64,000 bases of DNA from Streptomyces apocyni (GCF_009739465.1 NZ_WHOM01000040.1:62001-126000); one strand, 5' to 3'. Positions 27,206 through 35,438 are shown, counted from the first letter of the stretch. Notes: generated by a model not told the origin, from the sequence alone. Numbers and translations: made by a program.

Positions 27206-27745
27206 ATGGCGCACGGTATGCGGACCGACCGGTACGACACCTGGGGTGGCGGGGGCGGCGGCCACTCGGGCGGCGATGGCTGGCGAGAGGCAGCGTCCCG
27301 CTACGCGCTGCTGCCGCTGCGCGTCTTCCTCGGCGTCACCTTCATCTATGCGGGACTGGACAAGCTGACCGACTCCGCCTTCATGTCCGCGACCGGCGTG
27401 GGGTCGATCGGCGAGATGATGAACGGCGTACGGGACAACTCGGCGATCCCCGCACTGGTCGACCTCGCCCTGAAGAGTCCCGTCGGCTTCGGCTACGCCA
27501 TCGCCTTCGGCGAGCTGGCCGTCGGCATCGGGACCCTGATCGGCCTGCTGGCCAGGATCGCCGCGCTCGGTGGCGTACTGATCTCGCTGAGCCTGTGGCT
27601 GACCGTGAGCTGGGCCGTCGAGCCGTACTACTACGGCAACGACCTCGCCTATCTCATGGCCTGGCTGCCGTTGCTGCTCGCCGGGGCGTCGATGTTCTCC
27701 TTGGACGCGATGCTGCGGGAGCGCCGACGGCGCCGGATGCCGTAG
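27206..27745 (+). CDS. DoxX-family membrane protein
   Basis: 179 aa. A Gly-rich cytoplasmic N-terminus is followed by four membrane segments of the DoxX fold: YALLPLRVFLGVTFIYAGLDKL (hallmark RxxLGxxFxxAGxxK), FGYAIAFGELAVGIGTLIGLL, IAALGGVLISLSLWLTVSW and LAYLMAWLPLLLAG. DoxX proteins are associated with quinone or thiosulfate oxidation and redox stress; which applies here is unknown. The 3' end overlaps the oppositely transcribed 88-aa membrane protein by 97 bp. Confidence 0.85.
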   Translation: MAHGMRTDRYDTWGGGGGGHSGGDGWREAASRYALLPLRVFLGVTFIYAGLDKLTDSAFMSATGVGSIGEMMNGVRDNSAIPALVDLALKSPVGFGYAIAFGELAVGIGTLIGLLARIAALGGVLISLSLWLTVSWAVEPYYYGNDLAYLMAWLPLLLAGASMFSLDAMLRERRRRRMP

Positions 27746-27915
27746 TTCGCGGCCGCCACCACGGCCGCGAGGACCAGTCCCCCGACGACGATCGGTATCA
27801 CCGCGTACCACGGGACGCTCCAAGCGTCGGCCGCGTCGCCCGCGTACAGGACCCCCGCGGCCAACAGCGTGAGCCCCGCGACCAGCTTGCCCGGCTGTAG
27901 CTCATGGCGTAGCAC
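27649..27915 (-). CDS. Small two-helix membrane protein coupled to the PspC/LiaF-like gene
   Basis: 88 aa from GTG 27915, overlapping the end of the PspC-domain gene by 14 nt, which suggests translational coupling. It has two hydrophobic segments, KLVAGLTLLAAGVLYAGDAA and YAVIPIVVGGLVLAAVVAAANYG, then RRRRRSRS and a polar tail lying antisense to the DoxX C-terminus. The function is unknown; position suggests it works with the envelope-stress proteins upstream. Confidence 0.7.
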   Translation of the reverse strand: MLRHELQPGKLVAGLTLLAAGVLYAGDAADAWSVPWYAVIPIVVGGLVLAAVVAAANYGIRRRRRSRSIASKENIDAPASSNGSQAMR

Positions 27916-29395
27916 GGGTCACCTCCACCTGTCCGATGCCGAGTTCGATGTCCAGGGCAAGGGTGCCGCCCTTCTCAGTGCTCTTCCCGCCGTCGTTTCC
28001 GCCGCCCTGGGGCTCCGGTGGCCGGAGCGTCACCTCCCTTTTCTGATCGGCCTGGATGTCCACGTCCTCCCGCGTCTCACTGGGCAGCTGGATGTCTCCG
28101 ATGCCGACCTCGGCGTTCAGCTGCACGGTCACGTTGTGCGGGACGATGACCTTGACGCGGCCCGCGCCCACATCGGCACCGGTTTGCAGGGTTTGGTCCT
28201 CGGCCAGCTCGATCCCGCTCAGGTCGAGGGTGCCGATGCCGGTGCCGAGCTCGTAGTTCGGCCGTACGTCGGCTATCGCGGCGGGTGTCCAGTCCGTCCG
28301 CATCCACTCCGTACTGATGTTGGCCGGGAGGGCCGAGGCCCCGGCCAGCAGGCCCGCGGTGATCACCCCGAGGATCATCGACCCCACGCCCGTACGGCCG
28401 AACAGGGCGCTCACCGCGATGCCCAGGCCGAAGACGACCAGGGCGCAGGCGAGGCCGGTCTGCAGGCTGGTGCCGAGTGAGGCCTCGCGCCAGTTGTTGC
28501 CCCAGGCCAGGCTGGTGCCGATGCCGCCCGCGACGAGCGCGAGCAGGAACGTCCAGCCGCCGATCCAGCGCGGCCCCGGCGGCTTGGCCGGGGCCGCGGG
28601 ACGGCGCGGCGCGGGGGAGTAGTGCCCGGGCGGTGCCCACGGGGGCCTGGGCTCGTACCGGATCTCGGTTCCGGCCAGTTCGGGGGGACCCCAGAAATAG
28701 CCGGTGTACCCGTCGTAGGTGCCGTCCTTGACTATGGGGCCCCGCCACCAGGAGGGGGCGGCGGAGACGGGTGGGGCCTGTGCCTCCGGCGGGGCGTCAG
28801 CGACCGTCTGCGCGGTCACCGGGTCCGGGGCGTTAGTGGATCGCTGCTCTGACCAGTAGCCCGCCCCCGCGAGCAGCAGCGCCAGTACGGCGGCGAAGGT
28901 GAGCACTCCGCCGTTGTTCAGCATCGAGAGGAAGAGGCCGCAGCCGACGAGGGCGAACAGCAGTGCGGTGACCGCTGGGCCGTCGACCCGGCCGGAGAGC
29001 AGTCGCCGCGCCTCGTTCTCCTCGGTGTCCTCGTAGGGGATGAGGAGCCAGGCGAAGCCGTAGAAGACCAGGCCGACCCCACCGGTGATCGCGAGTACCG
29101 CGAGCCCGATCCGGAAGATCACCGGGTCCATGTCACAGCGCCGCCCGAGCCCCGCGCACACACCGCCCAGCACTTTGTGCCGCCGGTCGCGGCGCAGCTT
29201 GAGGTGGATACCGGGCGGCGCGTCGGAGTCCGTGTCCGCGTCCGTGCCCCGACCCGTACCCCGCTCGCCTGGCTTCCGCCAGCTGTCACCCCAGCCGCCC
29301 CCGTGCCCGGGCGCGGCCGACCGCCTCGCGCCTCCCGGCTGGCCCGGTGGCTCGGCGTCGTGCGGCTCCGGGGCCGCGGCGTGCTGATCCGTCAT
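27902..29395 (-). CDS. PspC-domain membrane protein with LiaF-like C-terminal domain
   Basis: 497 aa from ATG 29395. The N-terminal 65 residues are Pro/Gly-rich. A PspC domain follows (LKLRRDRRHKVLGGVCAGLGRRCDMDPVIFRIGLAVLAITGGVGLVFYGFAWLLIP), then several membrane helices. The C-terminus has a soluble toast-rack/LiaF-like part: GTLDLSGIELAEDQTLQTGADVGAGRVKVIVP, VTVQLNAEVGIGDIQLP and LALDIELGIGQVEV. Such proteins sense envelope stress and hold a cognate histidine kinase in check. The kinase, which also has a PspC domain, starts 170 bp away in the opposite direction, so the group resembles a LiaFSR module. Upstream in-frame starts to 29614 lack support. Confidence 0.85.
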   Translation of the reverse strand: MTDQHAAAPEPHDAEPPGQPGGARRSAAPGHGGGWGDSWRKPGERGTGRGTDADTDSDAPPGIHLKLRRDRRHKVLGGVCAGLGRRCDMDPVIFRIGLAVLAITGGVGLVFYGFAWLLIPYEDTEENEARRLLSGRVDGPAVTALLFALVGCGLFLSMLNNGGVLTFAAVLALLLAGAGYWSEQRSTNAPDPVTAQTVADAPPEAQAPPVSAAPSWWRGPIVKDGTYDGYTGYFWGPPELAGTEIRYEPRPPWAPPGHYSPAPRRPAAPAKPPGPRWIGGWTFLLALVAGGIGTSLAWGNNWREASLGTSLQTGLACALVVFGLGIAVSALFGRTGVGSMILGVITAGLLAGASALPANISTEWMRTDWTPAAIADVRPNYELGTGIGTLDLSGIELAEDQTLQTGADVGAGRVKVIVPHNVTVQLNAEVGIGDIQLPSETREDVDIQADQKREVTLRPPEPQGGGNDGGKSTEKGGTLALDIELGIGQVEVTRATP

Positions 29396-29564
29396 ACGTA
29401 CATGGTGCCGGGCGCGGGCCGGGTGCGGCAGGCGGGACGACCCTGGTGCATCCCTGATTTCGACCCTAAGGAGACGTGACACAAGGGAGGCCGACAGAGA
29501 TCCGGGACGTCTCGGGGGTCGACCCTGATGCCCTGGCCCCCGCACCCGTGTGAATATCGGTGTC

Positions 29565-30851
29565 ATGCCCGCAGCCGCCACCGTGCCGACCGAAGAACCG
29601 CAGCCGCTGCGCAAGCTCTACCGCAGCGGTGACGGCCGCTGGCTCGGCGGGGTCGCGCGCGGACTCGCCGGACACCTCGGGCTGCCCGTCATCTGGGTGC
29701 GGCTCATCTTTGTCGGACTGTTTATGGCGAACGGCCTGGGCGCACTGCTGTACGCCGCGTTCTGGTTCTTCGTGCCGCTCGGTGTCGGCGGTGTCGGCGG
29801 CGAGCGCCAGCACACGCTCACCACCGAGACGGGCCCCGACGGCCGCCGCAAGCTGGTGGTCCGGAAGGTCGACAAGGGCCAGTTCGTCGCGCTCCTCGCG
29901 ATGGTCATCATCTCGATGGTCTTCGTCGGCTCCGTCGACGTCGGCGGCCACGCCCAGGCCTACCTGTGGCCCACTGTCCTGGTCGGCGCGGGCGTCGCTC
30001 TCGTCTGGCGACAGGCGGACAATGCCCGCAGGGCCCGCTGGATCGAGGTCGGCCGCCGCCGCAGGACCCTGAGCCTCGCACGGTCCGCCGCCGGAGTGCT
30101 GCTGGTCGGTGCGGGTGTCTCCAGCATCTTCATCGTGCAGGGCTCGGCCGAAGACCTGGGTGCCGTACTGCAGGCCGCGCTCGCCGTGTTCGTCGGCATC
30201 GCGCTGCTGGCAGGCCCGTATCTCATCCGGATGACACAGGACCTGTCCGAGGAGCGCCTGATGCGCATCCGCGCCCAGGAGCGTGCGGAAGTCGCGGCCC
30301 ATGTCCACGACTCGGTGCTGCACACCCTCACCCTGATCCAGCGCAACGCCGACAACGCGAACGAAGTCCGCCGCCTCGCCCGCGCCCAGGAACGCGACCT
30401 GCGCACCTGGCTCTACAAGCCGGAGGGCACCGGCAAGGACGAGGAGGACGAGCCCGAAACCCTCGCCGACGCGGTCCGCGGCTCCGCGGCCGAGGTCGAG
30501 GACAAGCACGGCGTCCCGATCGAGGTCGTGGTCGTCGGCGACTGCCCTCTGGACGAGAAGCTGACCGCACAGATGCAGGCCGCGCGGGAAGCCATGGTGA
30601 ACGCCGCCAAGTACGGTGGCGAGGGCGGCGCGGTCCAGGTCTTCGCTGAGGTCGAGGGGAACACGGTCTTCGTATCCATCCGCGACCGCGGACCAGGCTT
30701 TGACCTGGACGCGGTTCCCACCGACCGGATGGGCGTACGAGAATCGATCATCGGCCGGATGCAGCGGCACGGTGGTACGGCGCGGCTGCGCTCGCCGCAG
30801 GGCGGCGGTACGGAAGTCGAGCTGGAGATGGAGAGGACGGCGACGACATGA
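29565..30851 (+). CDS. PspC-domain sensor histidine kinase
   Basis: 428 aa. An N-terminal PspC domain (LRKLYRSGDGRWLGGVARGLAGHLGLPVIWVRLIFVGLF) precedes membrane segments near AFWFFVPLGVG, FVALLAMVIISMVFVGSVDV, LWPTVLVGAGVAL, GVLLVGAGVSSIFIV and VFVGIALLAGPYLI. The kinase core is of the NarL-partner type: phosphoacceptor His in ERAEVAAHVHDSVLHTLTLIQ, then AREAMVNAAKYG (N box) and RDRGPGFDLDAVPTDRMGVRESI (G1/G2 boxes). ATG 29565 is preferred; GTG 29550 is also in frame. It overlaps the response regulator by ATGA, so the pair is coupled. Confidence 0.92.
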   Translation: MPAAATVPTEEPQPLRKLYRSGDGRWLGGVARGLAGHLGLPVIWVRLIFVGLFMANGLGALLYAAFWFFVPLGVGGVGGERQHTLTTETGPDGRRKLVVRKVDKGQFVALLAMVIISMVFVGSVDVGGHAQAYLWPTVLVGAGVALVWRQADNARRARWIEVGRRRRTLSLARSAAGVLLVGAGVSSIFIVQGSAEDLGAVLQAALAVFVGIALLAGPYLIRMTQDLSEERLMRIRAQERAEVAAHVHDSVLHTLTLIQRNADNANEVRRLARAQERDLRTWLYKPEGTGKDEEDEPETLADAVRGSAAEVEDKHGVPIEVVVVGDCPLDEKLTAQMQAAREAMVNAAKYGGEGGAVQVFAEVEGNTVFVSIRDRGPGFDLDAVPTDRMGVRESIIGRMQRHGGTARLRSPQGGGTEVELEMERTATT

Positions 30852-31603
30852 GCGACGCGACCGAGCACACCGGGGCGAGCGAGCACACTGAGGCGAGCGG
30901 AGCTGGCCAGTCGGGTGCGGACGAGACCGGGAGCGGGCCCGGGCGCCGGGTACGCGTCGTACTGGTCGACGACCACCGGATGTTCCGCACCGGCGTGCAG
31001 GCCGAGATCGGCGAGACCGAACGCACCGGTGTCGAGGTCGTCGGCGAGGCGGCCGACGTGGACCAGGCGGTCACCGTCATCACCGCGACCAGGCCGGAAG
31101 TCGTCCTCCTCGACGTCCACCTGCCGGGCGGCGGCGGCGTCGAGGTCCTGCGCCGCTGCGCCCCCCTGATGTCGGCGGCCGAGGACCCCGTGCGCTTCCT
31201 GGCTCTGTCGGTGTCCGACGCGGCAGAAGATGTCATCGGTGTCATCCGGGGCGGCGCGCGCGGCTATGTCACCAAGACCATCACCGGCATCGACCTGGTC
31301 GACTCCATCTTCCGCGTGCAGGACGGCGACGCGGTGTTCTCGCCGAGGCTTGCTGGGTTCGTGCTGGACGCCTTCGCTTCGACGGATGCTCCGCCCGTGG
31401 ACGAGGACTTGGACCGCCTCACCCAGCGCGAGCGCGAGGTGCTGCGGCTGATCGCGCGCGGGTACGCGTACAAGGAGATCGCCAAGCAGCTCTATATCTC
31501 CGTCAAGACGGTCGAGTCGCATGTCTCGGCGGTCCTGCGGAAGTTGCAGCTGTCGAACCGGCACGAGCTGACTCGGTGGGCGACGGCTCGCCGTCTGGTC
31601 TGA
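30848..31603 (+). CDS. NarL/LuxR-family response regulator
   Basis: 251 aa. A flexible Glu/Ala/Gly-rich leader of about 30 residues precedes the receiver domain: RVRVVLVDDHRMF with the acidic pair, the phospho-acceptor Asp in VVLLDVHLPGGGG, and ALSVSDAAEDVIGVIRGGARGYVTKT with the switch residues. The C-terminal LuxR HTH is LTQREREVLRLIARGYAYKEIAKQLYISVKTVESHVSAVLRKL. It is translationally coupled to the kinase. The last 101 bp overlap the end of the opposing ATPase gene. Confidence 0.95.
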   Translation: MSDATEHTGASEHTEASGAGQSGADETGSGPGRRVRVVLVDDHRMFRTGVQAEIGETERTGVEVVGEAADVDQAVTVITATRPEVVLLDVHLPGGGGVEVLRRCAPLMSAAEDPVRFLALSVSDAAEDVIGVIRGGARGYVTKTITGIDLVDSIFRVQDGDAVFSPRLAGFVLDAFASTDAPPVDEDLDRLTQREREVLRLIARGYAYKEIAKQLYISVKTVESHVSAVLRKLQLSNRHELTRWATARRLV

Positions 31604-32030
31604 GGCGGAGCTCGAACCAGACCGTCTTGCCGATGCCGCAAACGCGGGGTTCTGCGGCCCAGGCGTCCGCGAGTGCGGCGACCAGGGCCAGGCCCCTGCC
31701 CGACGTGTCGTCCGGGGCCGCTTCCTGCGGCTCGGGGAGCGTCAGGTTCGCGTCCGATACCTCCATGCGGATGCGGTCGTCCTCCAACGCGCAGCGCGCC
31801 CAGATCTCACGGCCCTTCGGGACCGCGCCGTGGCGGTAGGCGTTCGTCAGTAGTTCGCTGAGGAGGAATTCGGCCGTATCGGTCACCTCGTCCGAGAGCT
31901 TCCATGATCTGGCCTGCTCACGGAGAAGCGCCCGGGCCAGCCCCACGCTCCGCGCGTGCCGCGACAGGCGCCACTCGACTTCCCGTTCCTGGTTGAGGGA
32001 CGCGGAGCCTCCAGGCGGCGTCATCGGCAT
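31503..32030 (-). CDS. RsbW-like ATP-binding (anti-sigma/HATPase) protein
   Basis: 175 aa GHKL ATPase of the small Streptomyces type: LSRHARSVGLARALLREQARSWKL, N box ETAEFLLSELLTNAYRHGA (here DTAEF), and G box DTSGRGLALVAALADAWAAEP with KTVWFELRL. The fold ends near 31620; the last 35 residues are a low-complexity tail antisense to the response regulator. ATG 32030 is chosen, though GTG 32084 is in frame and falls inside the 43-bp element shared with 35.4 kb. It is divergent from the XRE/DUF397 pair, an arrangement frequent in Streptomyces. Probable role: binding and inactivating a sigma factor or antisigma partner; the partner is unknown. Confidence 0.85.
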   Translation of the reverse strand: MPMTPPGGSASLNQEREVEWRLSRHARSVGLARALLREQARSWKLSDEVTDTAEFLLSELLTNAYRHGAVPKGREIWARCALEDDRIRMEVSDANLTLPEPQEAAPDDTSGRGLALVAALADAWAAEPRVCGIGKTVWFELRLRPDGEPSPTESARAGSTAATSAGPPRHATRPS

Positions 32031-32053
32031 GCGCGCTCGTTCCTCGTTCCTTG

Positions 32054-32096
32054 CGTGTGAGTTTCCGTCATTCACCCAGCTCACGTTGAGGGTTGG
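32054..32096. promoter_or_regulatory. 43-bp element, copy A (divergent XRE/ATPase promoter region)
   Basis: This sequence matches 35365-35407 at 37 of 43 positions. It contains gtgag and ctcac half-sites (gtgag-N19-ctcac) and lies between the RsbW-like ATPase and the XRE regulator, so it is a candidate shared operator. Confidence 0.5.
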
Positions 32097-32170
32097 CGCG
32101 TAGCCTCTGGAGTAGCGGCGCGGGTACGGAGGGTGGCGTACCCGGCGTGGACCCCGGGGAGGTGGGCGCT

Positions 32171-32986
32171 GTGTCCGAGACGAACTCTCAGCCGCCGATT
32201 GCTTGGCGGTACTGCGGGAGTCAGATCAAGTTGTGGCGCGAGGCGTCGGGCGTCAGTCGGCAGTCGCTGGCCGACGAGTCGAGCTACGACTACGAGTACG
32301 TCAAGTCGATGGAGAACGGTCGGAGACGGCCGACGCTGCGGTTGTTGCAGGTGGCGGACCAGGTGTGCGGGGCGGGCGGGAAGCTCACGGCCGCGCAGGA
32401 GTACCTGAAGCCGGAGCCGTTTGCCGAGCGTGCGCAGGAGTACGTGCAGGTTGAGGCCGAGGCGATCACGATCCAGTGGTACGAGCCCATGCTGATCCCG
32501 GGGTTGTTGCAGACCAGGGAGTACATGCAGGCGTTGATCAGCGACAGGTGTCCTCCTCTGGATGAGGAAACGGTCGGGGAACGAGTCACCGCCCGGCTCA
32601 AACGGCAAGAGAAGCTGACCAGCATGCCGCCGACACACTTCAGCTACGTGATCCACGAGGCGACGTTGCGCTCAGCCGTAGGAGGTCCGGTCGTGATGAA
32701 GCGACAGCTTGGTCACCTACTGGAGGCAGGCGGGCAGCGGCATCTGTCGATTCAGGTCCTACCGTTCGATCTGGCTCCTGCTGCTGCACTCAGCGGGCCG
32801 ATCGTGCTGGTGGAGACGGCGGAACACGAGCGCTATGCCTTCGTCGACGGGCAGGAGACGGGCGCCCTTTACGGTGATGGGGACAAGCTGAGTGTCCTTG
32901 GTCAACGCTATGGCATGATCCGCATGCAGGCGCTCAACGCTGCGGAGTCTGCCCAGTTCATCAGGAAGGTGGCGGAGGAGCTGTGA
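32171..32986 (+). CDS. XRE-family regulator with DUF5753 domain
   Basis: 271 aa. The N-terminal helix-turn-helix is CGSQIKLWREASGVSRQSLADESSYDYEYVKSMENGRRRPT. The DUF5753 part has the typical IQWYEPMLIPGLLQTREYMQAL, RLKRQEKL and FSYVIHEATLRSAVGG, with IQVLPFDLAPAAALSGPIVLV near the end. GTG 32171 has GGGGAGG about 10 nt upstream. The downstream DUF397 gene overlaps by GTGA. XRE/DUF397 pairs such as BldB-/WhiJ-type loci in Streptomyces tune development and antibiotic production. The specific target is unknown. Confidence 0.92.
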   Translation: MSETNSQPPIAWRYCGSQIKLWREASGVSRQSLADESSYDYEYVKSMENGRRRPTLRLLQVADQVCGAGGKLTAAQEYLKPEPFAERAQEYVQVEAEAITIQWYEPMLIPGLLQTREYMQALISDRCPPLDEETVGERVTARLKRQEKLTSMPPTHFSYVIHEATLRSAVGGPVVMKRQLGHLLEAGGQRHLSIQVLPFDLAPAAALSGPIVLVETAEHERYAFVDGQETGALYGDGDKLSVLGQRYGMIRMQALNAAESAQFIRKVAEEL

Positions 32987-33228
32987 GCACCGAACTGGCT
33001 TGGTTCAAGTCCAGCTACAGCGACGACTCGGGAAGTGCCTGCCTCGAAGTCGCCTACGCCTGGCGGAAGTCCAGCTACAGCGGCACTGAGGGCGGCGCGT
33101 GCCTCGAAGTTGCCGCCTGCCCGCACACCATCCACGTCCGAGACTCGAAGCTCGGAGCCCAAAGCCCCCGGTTCGCCGTGCCCGCACCCGCCTGGGCCGC
33201 GTTCGTCGCGTACGCGACCCGCGTCTGA
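32983..33228 (+). CDS. DUF397 protein with duplicated N-terminal motif
   Basis: 81 aa. DUF397 proteins are small partners of XRE/DUF5753 regulators. The hallmark WxKSSYSxxxGxxCLEVA occurs twice in tandem: AWFKSSYSDDSGSACLEVA and AWRKSSYSGTEGGACLEVA. It is followed once by VRDSKLGAQSPRFAVPAPAWAAFV. The duplicated first motif makes it about 20 residues longer than usual. GTG overlaps the XRE stop. Confidence 0.92.
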   Translation: MSTELAWFKSSYSDDSGSACLEVAYAWRKSSYSGTEGGACLEVAACPHTIHVRDSKLGAQSPRFAVPAPAWAAFVAYATRV

Positions 33229-33362
33229 GCCCCGGCGCTCGCGACCCGAGCTTCGGGCGTCGAGGTCCGAGCCGCTTTTGCAGGGAATGGGAGGTTGGGT
33301 TACCTCCCCTCCTCCCCGCCAACTCCCGCACTCACCAGCGCGCATGACTTTTCGTGATCGGC

Positions 33363-33392
33363 TTGCCACGGGCAGTTGCGACGGTCTAGCGT
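33363..33392 (+). promoter_or_regulatory. Promoter of the winged-helix/zinc-ribbon gene
   Basis: ttgcca (33363-33368) and tagcgt (33387-33392) are separated by 18 bp, a good vegetative match. Confidence 0.5.
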
Positions 33393-33407
33393 TCGCGGCA
33401 ATAAACA

Positions 33408-33441
33408 ACCCCGGTCGGGTGCTGACAACACCCGCCGGGGT
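33408..33441 (+). promoter_or_regulatory. Hairpin in the leader of the winged-helix gene
   Basis: accccgg-t-cgggtg pairs with cacccgccggggt around a 7-nt loop (13 bp with one bulged T). It lies between the promoter above and the GTG at 33471, so it is either the terminator of the DUF397 unit or a leader structure. Confidence 0.5.
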
Positions 33442-33470
33442 CTCACCTCAAGATCGGAAAAGGCGATCTC

Positions 33471-34448
33471 GTGGCTTACGAAAACTCTAACGCGGCCCTG
33501 CCCGCGCACGCACACCCCATGGCCAACCCCGGCTACGGCAAACGCTCCGTGCTTGACGAGCCGCCCAGCCGCCCCGGCGACTTCGCCCATCTCCCCGCCC
33601 GCGAGGCCTACATCGCCGCGTTCGTCGACCGGCTCCCCGAAGGCGCCGCGATGGATGCCAAGACCCTCGCCAAGGCGCTCCCGCTCTACGGCCAGCAGGC
33701 CGTCCGTACGGCCCTCAACGCCCTCTCCAGCGCCGGGCACCTGCGCCGCGTACGTCAGCTCGCCGACACCGGCGACGGCGTGACCCGTTGGGTCTCCCGT
33801 ACTCACTGGTCCCGTACCGCACGTACCGGCGAATGGTGGGCCCGGTACCTCAACGGTGACGTCCCAGTGGTCCCGACCGGGCAGGCCGCCGCAGTGTCAG
33901 AGGGTGACGGGGGCGCGGCCGACGACGTATCGCCCGAGGAATTCCCTAAGGCAGAGCACACCTCCCAGCCGTCCCCCGCCTACTTCGCCCTCGCCCAACT
34001 GGGCCGCAGGGACCCGCGCCTGGCCCTCTCCGCCGCCGACTGCGAAGCCCTGGAACCCCTCGCCGCCGACTGGCTGGCGCGTGGGGCGACGCCCGACACC
34101 CTCGCGTACGCCCTCACGGCTGGGCTCCCCGCCGAGGGCGTACACGCGCCCGGAGCCTTCACCCGTCGCCGCCTTATCGACCGGATGCCACCCGAACTGC
34201 CAGCGGCCCCGGCCCCGGCCCCGGCGCTGGCTCCGGCACATCTGTCCCTGGCCGCTCGCGCGCCGATCATGGAGTGCACCGACTGCGGCGTACCCGGCCG
34301 CCCGGAGGCCTTGCCTGGCGGACTCTGCCGCGCCTGCCGTGGCCATGGAGGCGCGACCGAAGCGCGGCGGCGCTGGCTGACCCCGGAGGACGTACGCGCT
34401 CGCGCCGCGCACCTGCGCGCAAAGGTCCGCGCACCGCTCCTCGCGTGA
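33471..34448 (+). CDS. Winged-helix / zinc-ribbon protein of unknown function
   Basis: 325 aa. Residues of about 40-115 look like a winged helix: AREAYIAAFVDRLPEGAAMDAKTLAKALPLYGQQAVRTALNALSSAGHLRRVR, with VTRWVSRTHWS as the wing. A variable acidic linker and a helical middle part follow (LAQLGRRDPRLALSAADCEALEPLAADWL). The C-terminus has a four-cysteine ribbon CTDCGVPGRPEALPGGLCRAC. Proteins of this layout occur throughout Streptomyces as putative DNA-binding proteins. The target is unknown. GTG start; a promoter and a hairpin are visible upstream. Confidence 0.78.
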   Translation: MAYENSNAALPAHAHPMANPGYGKRSVLDEPPSRPGDFAHLPAREAYIAAFVDRLPEGAAMDAKTLAKALPLYGQQAVRTALNALSSAGHLRRVRQLADTGDGVTRWVSRTHWSRTARTGEWWARYLNGDVPVVPTGQAAAVSEGDGGAADDVSPEEFPKAEHTSQPSPAYFALAQLGRRDPRLALSAADCEALEPLAADWLARGATPDTLAYALTAGLPAEGVHAPGAFTRRRLIDRMPPELPAAPAPAPALAPAHLSLAARAPIMECTDCGVPGRPEALPGGLCRACRGHGGATEARRRWLTPEDVRARAAHLRAKVRAPLLA

Positions 34449-34560
34449 GTGCCGGAAGCCGGAAGCCGGAAGCTGCCGGGTGCCGCGCGGACACCACCTC
34501 GTCGGGCGCGGCCAGACCCCGTGGGGCATGATCGGGATGACGTCTGCGGGGAGGGTTGAG

Positions 34561-35438
34561 ATGGGTGTGTCCGAGCGGCTCGTGCTGCGGGACGGCGTCC
34601 GGGTGGTCTGTCGTGACTGGGGAGGGGCGGGCCACCCGCTCGTGCTGCTACACGGACTGGCCGGTCACGCGGGTGAATGGGACGTGCTGGCGAGTCGCCT
34701 GCGTGAACGGTTTCGCGTGGTCGCGGTCGATCAGCGTGGACACGGCGCCAGCGAGCGGTATCCGGGAGATGTCTCGCGCGCTGCCTACGTCGCCGACGTG
34801 GTGGCCATTGCCGAGCAGTTGGGGCTGGAGCGACCGGTCCTGGTCGGCCAGTCGCTCGGCGGCCATACCGCGATGCTCACCGCCGCCTCTCACCCCGAAG
34901 TGGTGCGCGGACTTGTGCTCGTCGAAGCCGGTCCTGACGGCCCGAATCCGAACGTTCCCAAGGAGATCGGCGACTGGTTCGACTCATGGCCGACCCCGTT
35001 CCCCTCACGTGCAGCGGCGGCCGAGTTTTTCGGCGGAGGGCCGGTGGGCGCGGGCTGGGCAGCGGGACTGGAAGAGCGCGACGGCGCCTGGCACCCACGC
35101 TTCGACCGGGACGTCATGGTCGCCGCGCTGGCGGAAGGCGCCCAGTACTCCTTCGAGGATGAGTGCGGCAGATCACCTGCCCTACCCTCGTCGTGCTCGC
35201 CCAGTCGAGCGTCCTTTCCGAGCCAGACGTTGACAGGATGCTCCAACAGCGGCCCACAACCGTCGCGATGAGTGTTCCCGGCACCAGCCACGACCTGCAC
35301 CTCGAACGACCGGAACTCCTCCATGCCATGCTCTTGGAGTTCCTGGAGGCACTTTGTCCCCGTACGTGTGAGCGTCCGTCATCTACCCAGCTCACGTCGG
35401 GGGTTGGTGAGCCGTCTGCCCAGCCTCCCGCCGTTTGA
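34561..35438 (+). pseudogene. Alpha/beta hydrolase with a single-base frameshift
   Basis: From ATG 34561 the protein reads as a standard alpha/beta hydrolase: PLVLLHGLAGHAGEWD (oxyanion strand), VVAVDQRGHGASER, VLVGQSLGGHTAM with the nucleophile Ser, and VEAGPDGPNPN. After SFEDE near 35160 the frame degrades to CGRSPALPSSCSPS and stops at 35271. The next frame from 35163 carries the expected continuation RQITCPTLVVLAQSSVLSEPD and then PGTSHDLHLERPELLHAMLLEFLEAL with the catalytic His. Adding one G (tg-cgg to tgg-cgg at about 35164) restores the family sequence. It is therefore a recent loss-of-function mutation or a sequencing error. Confidence 0.8.
35365..35407. promoter_or_regulatory. 43-bp element, copy B
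   Basis: It matches 32054-32096 at 37 of 43 positions, including tccgtcat, acccagctcacgt and gggttgg. No XRE gene follows, so it may be the remnant promoter of a lost XRE/DUF397 locus or a dispersed operator. It overlaps the tail of the frameshifted hydrolase. Confidence 0.45.
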
